Source: Haemonchus contortus (lineage: Eukaryota > Nematoda > Chromadorea > Rhabditida > Trichostrongylidae). Taken from it: 64,000 nt of DNA. Below are positions 55,134 to 64,000 of the stretch, one piece after another. The stretch lies in the NCBI GenBank assembly GCA_000469685.2, contig LS997562.1:38104345-38168344 (forward strand). Direction: 5' to 3'. The notes below the pieces were generated by a model. The model was not told the DNA's origin and made no database searches. It saw only the letters and a program-made list of their open reading frames with translations. Position 1 is the first letter of the stretch; each line of letters opens with the position of its first letter. The translations under genes and the position numbers were made by a program.

Positions 55134-57396
55134 ATGGGCTCGTCGGTTGCATCGAAAGGAATTGATTCAGTTCTGAAAGGAACCGACTCAAAGGAGTGCA
55201 ACATTCCATCCGTTTTAATTGGGAACAGGTATTTGACTTTTAAGACAACCATTGAATTGAAATTGATCAGAACTTTTATTATGAAGTTCATGTGCGAAAA
55301 TTCGCTACAAATTTTCATTAATTTTATGGTTAATCAACATCATTTTGTTGCAGACTGCGCCAACCATGAATCTTTAGTATTTCAGGTTATATTTGTTATG
55401 TGTGAAAATATTTTCCTCATCTGATGGTTCATGCACCGTTCGGATATCTAGCGAAGGTGATCCAAGTCTTCTGTTCTTTGGAGAAATCAAATCCGAAGAA
55501 GCGGGAGAATGGATCTCTATTTTCGATCAATTATCTATTTCTTCGGAAACTGATAAATGGTTTGTGTGTCTTAGGTTCTCTTTGATATTTTTTTTTATCA
55601 ATCGTGGTTCCATCATCAGTATGTTATTCTTGCTTTACAGCTTTATTCCTTTTCGAATTGAATCTGATGGAAGGGGCTTCTTTCTCGTTTGTGATATGAA
55701 CGGCGTCATTTTGCGACTTCCATTACGAAAACCGGATCCTCAAGAAATGAATGATCATCTATTAAACGTTATACATGAAACTAAGGTGCACAGAAATTAT
55801 TTTACTATTTTATTAGATTATTTTCATGCTAAGTCATTTTGGCAGGTCCGGAGAGGACTTTAGCCAAATTCTCTCTAACATTTGTTTGTTTGTAGGAACA
55901 TAGAGAAAAGGAATATATGGCATTGCAGTTGTTTATTAGTGTTCCAATCATGTCTTTCAACCTGAATTCATTTTACATTCTGTCCAGAGCAAGTTTTTAG
56001 GCTATACTTACTGAAGAAATTAATGCAAGGAAGGTTTTGGAACGGCAACTTCTCTCCATGGAAGCTGAACTTGGAGCTGTGAGCATCGCAACCCTTTCAA
56101 TGGGCTAGCAACAATAAAAGCAGATTCTTTATAGGTGAGACAAAAAGCGACATGGCAAGAGAAAGAAATGGAACTGCTCAAATTGCTGCTGAAAACGCCG
56201 AACGTCCCTCCATTCGTTTCTGAAAAGAAGACCCATTCTGGAAATTGCGGTTGTATGAAGTTGGTACAGTGATTATATTTCAATGGTGCTTCTTTAGCCC
56301 ATATTTCCCAACCTTTCCATATAGTGTCGCTTACTTCAGCTCTCACCCTGGGCGTGCAGGTGAGAAATCATCCAATAGCACGAGTGCAGAAGAGGCTGAA
56401 GCAGAGCAAGGTTTGATTAGTTTTGAAATATTTGTTTGTCTAGCCTCGAACTTTTAAGTTTTTTTTCTCCACCGAAACAGTCTCTAATCAGATGGTAGTC
56501 GTCTATTCCAGATGACTCTCAAAAGCGAAACCTTCTGAGGGATTTAAAGCAGGAAGTGTCATCCGATTCTCCTTCACCGTCACCTAACGATCAAGGATCG
56601 AGTACGCAACAACCGCAGGTCAGCAATGTTATATGAAATAATTAACGAGATGTATTTGCTTTTATTTAAGGCGATATTTCTGTTATTCAGCACTGATTAA
56701 AATCCTCTTCAGAATCTTCTTCTTGGTATTGCTCAGTATATTCTGTGTCAGCTCTGTCCAGAACAGGCTCCAGATATCAAAGTTATGGAAGATCACTTCC
56801 TAAGGACACATGTGAATAAAGTGAGTAAGATGACTTAAAAATCATTCCCCAAGCGCATTGCACATGTTTAGGAAAAACGAAACTGTGAAGCTTGTCCTTC
56901 CGAGGATCAACAAGATCTGATCCAACATATGAGGAGGCATACCAATAGGTACCTCTTAAATTTGTTATTTGGCCTATTGACTACCTGTCAAATTGCCGAC
57001 CGTGCTTTTCATATGGAAATACATTTTTTGAGTTCACTGTCGACTTATGTTCTTTCTGATGCCTTTCTGTAGTATGATTGTTCAGAATTTATGCATGTGA
57101 GTATTGCGGCAAACGAGGGCGACGAAACTATCTCAAGGCTCATCTGAGAACTCATACTGGTGAAAAACCTTTCACTGTTAGTTGTTTCGGGAACATTTTC
57201 CTTTCCTCTCTTCCGTTTTGACTTCATTCTTCAGTGTGAAACGTGCGAGAGGAGTTTTGCCGACGGAAGTACATTGCGTCGCCACCGGTTAGTCCACTCT
57301 GGAGAGAAGAAACATAGTTGTCCAATCTGTGGACGAGGTATCGCTCGTAAAGACAATGTCAAGTCGCATATTCGAAGTCATGGAGTTCACTGCTAA
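55134..57396 (+). CDS. C2H2 zinc-finger protein, 400 aa, five fingers, PH-like N-terminus
   Basis: Eleven in-phase exons: 55134-55228, 55386-55559, 55641-55785, 56001-56078, 56135-56249, 56360-56410, 56512-56618, 56713-56820, 56872-56948, 57086-57176 and 57235-57396 (TAA). Residues about 30-90 read like the strands and final helix of a PH-type fold ([20 protein letters not shown]...[10 protein letters not shown]), which is a suggestion only. A short coiled coil follows ([27 protein letters not shown]), then a Ser/Pro linker. The fingers are CQLC..H....H, CEAC..H...H, CEYC..H...H, CETC..H...H and [21 protein letters not shown], with a TGEKPF linker before the fourth. It is probably a nuclear DNA-binding protein; I do not recognise the orthologue. 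The acceptor TACTTTTCAG lies 13 nt upstream of the ATG. Confidence 0.82.
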
Positions 57397-58490
57397 TGTG
57401 ATTTGTTATATGAAAGAGGAATCACTAGCCACTAGGTCAAGTCACAAAATCAAAATCACTATTTTCGAAATTTATTTTTCAATTCATAGTCATTTCACCG
57501 GTTCATTCGTTCCGTGTTGAATGTAATACTATATAACACCATGTAATGCATTGCCAATGCAAAGGAAAGTTGTTGCTGCATCCGAGCATCCTTACTTTTT
57601 GAGAATTTGCTTAGAGTTTAGGGTCGAAAAGGTGTGAAAGAAAAAAATCGTGAGATGTAGGAAGCAGCTTGGGAGCAAGAGCCATTTACCAATTAATTCC
57701 TAGCGCCTTCAGTATTTACGGTGGAGGCTTGACTCTTTAGTATGACGATAGAGTTGGATGACGAAAAAAGAGTGGCAAGTTTAGTGGTAGGGACCGATCA
57801 AGCGCGCTTCATTATGAAGAGAAGAAAATTCAGTTTATTTTTTGCTGTCAGATTACGACCCCTACCCAATAGGTTTGGGACTCATTGAAGGATCACCGTG
57901 CCCTTTGTTTCGATATCATAACTTGTACGATCGCCAATGGTCTGAATTATGTATCCGTTGAGGAAATAAGCTCCATCGATAATGGCATCTGATAATAGTA
58001 TTATACTATTAACTTCCGACAACGACTTTGAGTACCATTCAAGGCTTTGTTTGCCTAACAGAGTCTCTGATGAATGATTTTTAAGATGATTGGCAACTAA
58101 TCGAGACTTCTAATCATAGGCGTGAGTTCGGTACATAGTAAATATCGCTTGCACTGCTCTGTTTAGGCCAAGCTCCCCTCCTTTAGTGTCCCGTGTCAAA
58201 GTGCAGTGCCTTTGTCGAACTTTGTATTCAGTAAAGGATCATAAGTTACAAAAGTAGAATTAGGTTGGGCCGATTACTATAACCTGTCATAAGGAAAGTA
58301 AAGCCCGGTCTTAGTCAGGCCAGTAGGCTGGTAAGCGCGAGCTTTGCGTGCATGTTTGGATGTCGTTTTGTGTGTCAGTCACGCAAAAAGTCACGTAGGC
58401 GCGTTGAGGAGTGCCAAAGGTCACTTAAGCTCGATGAGTGCTATGACTTAGGAACTCCAGTGATAGTATTTGTATTGTGAAGTTGGTAAA
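57397..58490. other. Intergenic, no supported gene
   Basis: I see no convincing exon, repeat or RNA gene here. Confidence 0.4.
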
Positions 58491-58566
58491 ATGGTTGTCA
58501 AATCACGGATCGACCTAATATTTCTCACTGTTATCTGTTGCTGCGTCTGTCATGCACATGATATGG
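58491..58566 (+). CDS. Possible first exon encoding a signal peptide
   Basis: An ATG opens MVVKSRIDLIFLTVICCCVC, a basic start followed by a hydrophobic core and a plausible cleavage site near CHAHD. A GTATGT donor follows at 58567. The exon ends with one leftover base and does not join in frame to the next candidate exon at 59338, so the rest of the gene is unknown. Confidence 0.3.
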
Positions 58567-59337
58567 GTATGTTTATTCGACGTGGTTTTGTGACTTCTGA
58601 GCCTAAACAGATAACTGGCACTCATTTCGTTTGTTTTGGTTTCGACCGTGAAATTTTAAGCGATTGATTATGACAGAGTATTCACATAGGCTTGATAGAC
58701 TCAATAATTTTTAGTTTTAGAAACGATGTTCTATAGAGTTTTAGCTAGTTTCGTTTTTACCTCATTTAGTTTTGAAAGTGTAGTTCTGTGAGAAGTGGCA
58801 ATATCTTTCCATTCTAACCCTTGACCTTCTCCCTTCTTTGCTTTTGAAGTTTCTAGTTTCTATGACGGTGTTTTCATTCCATTTCTCATGGATGTCTCAG
58901 TAGCCACTTCGATTGAATGTTGGGTACCTTCGGGTTTCGTTTTTTCTTGGGTTAAAGTTCTAGATACAATTGTACTTTAGAAGGTTTAATAATTTGTCAA
59001 AATTGAAGATTTGATAAATAAATTATTTTCAAGCGTGTCATGTCGGATGATGGTCAGAAGCAATAGGTTCTCGTCCTGCTGTAAGTAGCTATGTAGTTCA
59101 AATGTACTTGTTTTGATGTTTTCGTTTTCCAATTGCCAGGCAAATTACTTTTCCTCACTCCTTACTACTACTTCCTTGAACTGAGCATCACCACTTCTCT
59201 TATCGTCCAAGCTCTTAATGTTTCATTGATAACTCTGTCGTGACCTCTTCTAACCACTGCTTTCTTATGATTCATGTTCTTCCAAGCTGTCGCTCTGCCT
59301 TATATTGTCCTCAATCTCTTAATTTATTTCAATTCAG

Positions 59338-60950
59338 ATGAGCGTCGACTTGGGGATGAACTCAGAGTCTGCACGAGTGCTCAGCTTGCTTGAGGAGATC
59401 AAGTGGGTTGATAATAGCATGCTTTCATTACTATATTAAGGTTCATTGCCTTTTTAGAGAGACACAGAACGAGATTCTGGAAAAGATGGCTGTACCAAAC
59501 GAAGCGTTCAATATGGAATTGGAGCGCTTGAACAGCCTCGTGAGTTTTTAGTTGTTCCTTTCCGCTGCTCTGTAAATGATTGTGGTAGAAACACGCTCTT
59601 CTTTTTACTGATTCTGAGAAAACGACGCATCAATTTCTCCTATGTACCTCTGAGAATGGTACGATCTTGAATGATTAGCCACGTGTCCATGAAATTGCTT
59701 ATTCCTCTATACGTGTGAATATTGTTCACAAAGACTAGTGTGTCAATTCCCACGCTAAGCATGGAACGACACCACCAGCGTTGTGCATTAGTTACTAGAA
59801 TGGTTTTTTTCTCCTTCTTACCCAGTGCAGTGGTGTCCGGGTTCGTTTGGGACACTAGATGATTGGTCACAGGAGAGTACTTAAACGCAATTATTCCCTT
59901 GCTCATTGTTTTTCTGGAATCGTTATCTCATAACTAATAAGTGGCTCTGTTCTTTATTTCGATGCATACGTTTTTTGTTGCTTTATATCAGCCTTTGAGG
60001 CGGGCGACTGCAAAGTGGAGTCCGGCTGTCAGAGAGTCCTCTTCTTTCCTCTCTCACTCTCAATTTCGAGAGTACAGGAAGAGTTATATATTCGTTCTGG
60101 ATCGATCAGAATCGATAAATTAGATTTAATGGAAGCACTAGGGGGTGTACTCAACATTGGGCAATCTTCAATTGAAGCCTTTCGTGTACCCGTATATCGT
60201 GTTATTTCATATGAGGGTTTGATTCCTTTCTCATTCTTTTCATAGCAGGATCGTTCCTGATTAGAGCGACCTTTAACGATTTACTCCAGTTAGGAATGAT
60301 ACACGTACGAATATGCTAAGTAATTGGCAAGATCTTCCATTGGGCTATCCCATGTTTGCTGTAGACCTCTTTATCCCCCCTCATTTGAAAAATTCATGGA
60401 GTAAAGCAAACATCGGGCGCTAATATAGCCGCAGGGGGTAGGCATGTTTATGAATCTTGGACCATTTCCTAATCCCCTTCATAATTGCTATGTATCTATG
60501 GAAAAACTGCCCAGTACATTAGCACACTTTTCTTCAGTGTTTCATTGGTTTGTCACAGAACTTCTGGTGTCATTGTTCATGTGAGAAGCTGTACCTTAAG
60601 ATCTCTCGCAAACGTTGTTATCTCCCCCCCCCCCTTCGCCTTGCTATTTGTGTTCACGAGGAAAGACGAACTTGCATTTTCGGCCGTCACTCGACTTTTG
60701 TGTTGACTCGCTTTATGAAGTTAAATTGAATAGTCACCTAAGCGTAGTTAATTTGTGATTACCAGGACTATGCCACATCAAAGCTCTTACTGTTAGCTGA
60801 CCTTCCGTGGTCATACGTTAATCCAGCAATAGTCTCCGGCATATTTTTGAATCCTGTGGCGCTACGTTGGGCGATTTTTTCCGTCACAAACTGTCAACAT
60901 CCTAAGACATTTAAGTCTTTCGTCCGCTCATTTTTCCCTGTTTACAATAG
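59338..60950 (+). CDS. Candidate gene fragment, three in-phase exons
   Basis: Exon 59338-59402 begins with an ATG directly behind AATTCAG, and exons 59458-59539 and 60766-60950 join in phase. The first 49 residues are acidic and coil-like (SARVLSLLEEIKETQNEILE). The third exon is more hydrophobic (SKLLLLADLPWSYVNPAIV). I recognise no family, and the continuation after 60950 is not found. Splice sites are good for the first two exons; the third is weaker. Confidence 0.35.
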
Positions 60951-61299
60951 GTCTATTCAATGCTGAACTGAACAAAACACCTCTCCAGCCTTTGTCTTGT
61001 CCTTGCTATCTTCTGATGCATTCCTCGATGAGGAACTGCTGACGGTTTCTAATTTGAAGTTTCCCGTCAGGCTCTCTGCATCTAGTTTGCGTAAAGCGCT
61101 ATGTGATGTAGCTGCACTTGTTTACAAAGGGCTGCCTTTAACCGCATTTTTTACCTGCCATGGTCGTTCGTGTTCAGAATTGGGAACAGGAATTTTTGAT
61201 GGAGGAACTGAATTTGTCCTGTTGAGGTTGATTGGATGCAGTAGACAGAATTTGCAATCTCAAATCTTTTCAAAAGCAGCACGTGGAGTAAAATTAGCT

Positions 61300-62640
61300 G
61301 CGTTAAATAGTGTACTTGAATTTCCCTAGTTCAAATCCTATATAGTTGATCTTTCGCAGTATTCGTGAACTTTTTTCATAGATGTTTTACCTTTGTTTGT
61401 GGAGTAACTTTTATATTCGTAGAATATTCCGACCAGAGACCACATCTCCACCATATTTTTGATGGGGACGCCACCTGGGGACGCCCTACATAGCCTCGTC
61501 GCTAACCTGCTGGGACCCTTCAGTGAGGGAGAACCCTCAATGAAGGAGATTCGTAGCATAATTTTGATATTATTAACGAATTTCGACTTCATGCGGACAT
61601 TTCCAAGAAAAACTTTATGTCCTGACTGCATTCCTGGCAGTTTTTTCGAAGCAGTTTCAAGCCTGATCTCTCTAATAAATCCTGGGAATGTCACGGTTTC
61701 TTGAAAGAAAATGATGTGAAATTGAGTTAGTGTAGCGATGTGAACGCAAACGAGACTGCACCCTTTGTAATTGGTCAGCGTTCTTAGCTGTTTTTGAAGT
61801 TTTCGCTCCACTGTTGTAGCCATCTGCCGCTTGTGATCTTGAAAACAGGCAATGATTTGTACGGGTTTTTTCTTCGTTGCCTAACAACCGTAGGTCTATC
61901 AATCATGGAGACCTCATTGCCATCCTATTTTACCGTTTTTCTCTTTTCACTGAATGAAAGATGGGGTAGTCGACGTTGTCCCATCCTTCTAGCTTGCACC
62001 ATGTATCTGATTAATGCTGTTCAGTAGATAGGAATCAGGCTGCTGCTTGTACAATTGTTCACAATGCCAAATTGATGTTCGGCTGGCTCGATCAGACTTA
62101 TTCTTTCAGCGTTTTGCCTCACGACCCTCGCAGATGTTTTTTCCTTGATGTTATTTAGCATCTAATAAGTATAGAAGTTTGATTTATGGTATGAGCTTCG
62201 AAGGCGTGTGTTGCGAGGTTCCTAGTCAGTGTGCTGTCTGTGCCTCTACTCCTTTCTATGATTGTTTTCGATTCCCCTACAACTTGGCCCTCATTGTTTC
62301 TTTCTCATGGCAGCTTTGAAGGAAACCTTCTCATAACACGTGGAAGCACTTACATATGTTAGTTTGGCATTCTGAAGGATCCTGTCAAAAGGGGTTGATT
62401 TGGTGAGAGAACTAGTTGTTCATGTAGTACTACTCCCTTAAGCGTTGTGCAATCATGAAGAAGGAAATGGGTCATGGTTACGTCTCTGTTATCGTTGTAG
62501 AGGAGCTTCGACTTAGTGGCATTCGACAGGAACATCTTCTGAAAGTATGTTCGCTCAATTACGCAGCAGTGGATTTTTTTGAAGGCCCCTTGGGCGCCTG
62601 AATTCAATTTCCGACGGTTGTTCAACACACACTGAAAAGA
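61300..62640 (-). pseudogene. Possible decayed retroelement remnant
   Basis: Minus-strand ORFs at 61338-61823 and 62359-62628 include GAQGAFKKIHCCV and a preceding RRKLNS that loosely resemble the segment after the RTE reverse transcriptase core (R..AAWGAFKSIE). Frames are broken and similarity is weak, so this is a tentative call; it may be ordinary intergenic DNA. Confidence 0.2.
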
Positions 62641-64000
62641 GCTCTGTAAATAAGAAGAGTTACGCTTGAGAGCACTAGAGAACTATGACGCGAATTGGGG
62701 ACTCTAAAGTTTAACCGGGCTTTCCCCGAAAATGTAGCACTCCAGTACTACCGTGTTATTTTTTTTCTTTCTGATTGATTCTGCTTTCTACCAAAACGGA
62801 CGACAAAAAAAAGTCTCTTAAACCCCTGTGGCCGTAAATACATTAACAACTTGATAAGGCTATTGGTAAATTTGGAGAGTCAGTTATCAGTACACAATTC
62901 TCACTAAAAACATAAACACTCTCTGACACTATGCAGCGATTTATGGAGAAGAGAGATCCATATTGGGAGCGAAGGCAGTGTCAGGGTCGTAACTATAAAA
63001 GTGGAATGCACAGAGTAGGCACCGCGGTATGAGCATAATTTCTACACTATTAGGAAGTTATTGGACTGATACAGTGGCTTTGGTATTTGCCGCACCGAAA
63101 GAACCATCTGAAAATTTCTTATAGAATACCTGAATTGCATCGCCCTCACTGAGGTGAGAAAAGTGTTGTCGAATCTGTTGGAAATGGAAGATTCGAGCAG
63201 TCTTCCTTGTCTTCCGTTGAGCTGTTGAGCTGACCAAAATTGTTTTTGCTGCATTATCGATTCCAGGGCTTCATGAAGACTCTTCATTCCACTGAGTTTT
63301 TCCGAAACCGTTGATTTTTCTTTGATTAGTTCGAAGTGTTAGAACTCATGCTCAGGCTTGATTGGCCGATACCCAAACTCTGTGGGCTCTCATGCTAGAG
63401 AAATTTCAGAGTGCAAATCTCATGCGTGCAGTGTACCTTCAAGCTTTCTGAAATAGTTCTGTAGCTCGTAGTTTCCTTGAACCTGATTACCATCCGTTCA
63501 AAGTTTTGGGAATGGGAACTAGTTAATGAGGACATATTAAGGTCGTAGAAGATCGCAAGATTACCTTTCACCAAGTCCTTATCGACATCTGTTCATCCTT
63601 TGAGTGTAGAACTTGAACTTGTAAGAAGTTCTGGCATAGAAATGTCTTCGCCTGGTTGTCTGAATCAAATTTGCATTTTCGAGTAGCTTTCTTCGTCGAT
63701 TCTGTTCGTTGCGTCCTTCGTTTGCGAGATTTGACGCAGTCAAGAGTAGATTTCAGTTTTATACGAGAATTTTTTTTTCTTGTCTAAGACTACTCGATTG
63801 TTTACGCAGTTTTTTGTTGGATGCGCTTACTGGAATGTAGTTTTTATTAACATGATTTTTTATTTCTATTACCCTAATGAATTATTGCACTTGAACTGAA
63901 TTATATTTTCCCAAACTGGTATTATGAAGAAGTTCCTCAACCGTTCCTTCCTCCAGAGGTAAATTAAAAAGGACGCAGTAGAAATTCAGGAACTATGTAG
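62641..64000. other. No supported gene
   Basis: I see no convincing exon chain, RNA gene or repeat up to the end of the window. Confidence 0.4.

Noticed and set aside
60997..61329. 110-codon plus-strand ORF
   Set aside because: No ATG at its start, no phase match to the upstream exon at 60950, and no motif.

Overview
The window looks like nematode nuclear DNA, most likely from a clade V (strongylid or hookworm-like) worm. Genes are split into many small exons with TTTCAG-type acceptors, ATGs sit directly behind acceptor-like sites as expected for spliced-leader trans-splicing, and there is a nematode beta-catenin. I rebuilt gene models by hand from splice sites and phase, so exon ends are inferences unless stated otherwise.

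Layout. 656-3795: a full-length RTE-type retrotransposon on the minus strand, with a 16-bp target duplication. 3951-11739 (+): a 16-exon gene of about 840 aa that I do not recognise; one intron holds a 1.2-kb Mutator-like non-autonomous element. 13119-13337 (+): a possible 72-aa gene. 13891-27209 (+): three conserved genes in a row, ARMC1 (282 aa), an HMP-2-like beta-catenin (672 aa) and the rRNA-processing WD40 protein UTP4/cirhin (646 aa). Poly(A) signals followed by acceptors make an operon plausible. 29019-29741 (+): the 3' part of a MARVEL-like membrane protein.

30215-52941 (-) is the outstanding region. Six tandem modules share one four-exon plan: two C2H2 fingers, a short W..C.RT exon, a zinc exon of the FAR1/WRKY-GCM1 kind, and a helical exon. 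Nearly all junctions join in phase, giving a putative protein of about 2,400 aa built only from transposase-type DNA-binding modules, with no transposase domain. Inside the second exon of module 1 sits a 6.94-kb Mutator-like (MULE) transposon (45566-52509) with a perfect 9-bp target duplication and almost identical terminal inverted repeats of about 635 bp. That MULE carries its own copy of the same module, followed by a DDE transposase, a SWIM finger and a PHD finger. Its zinc exon is 226 nt, which is the 218 nt of the host modules plus an 8-bp tandem duplication that breaks the frame. A 493-bp MITE is nested in the right inverted repeat, and the left repeat preserves the empty site.

53000-64000: a second MITE copy, a 400-aa five-finger C2H2 protein with a PH-like N-terminus (55134-57396, +), then mostly gene-poor DNA with weak exon candidates and decayed repeat-like ORFs.

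How it fits together: the conserved housekeeping genes on the left are ordinary. The right half reads as a gene family grown from the DNA-binding end of a MULE, similar in principle to plant FAR1/FHY3, and now hit by a recent member of the same lineage.
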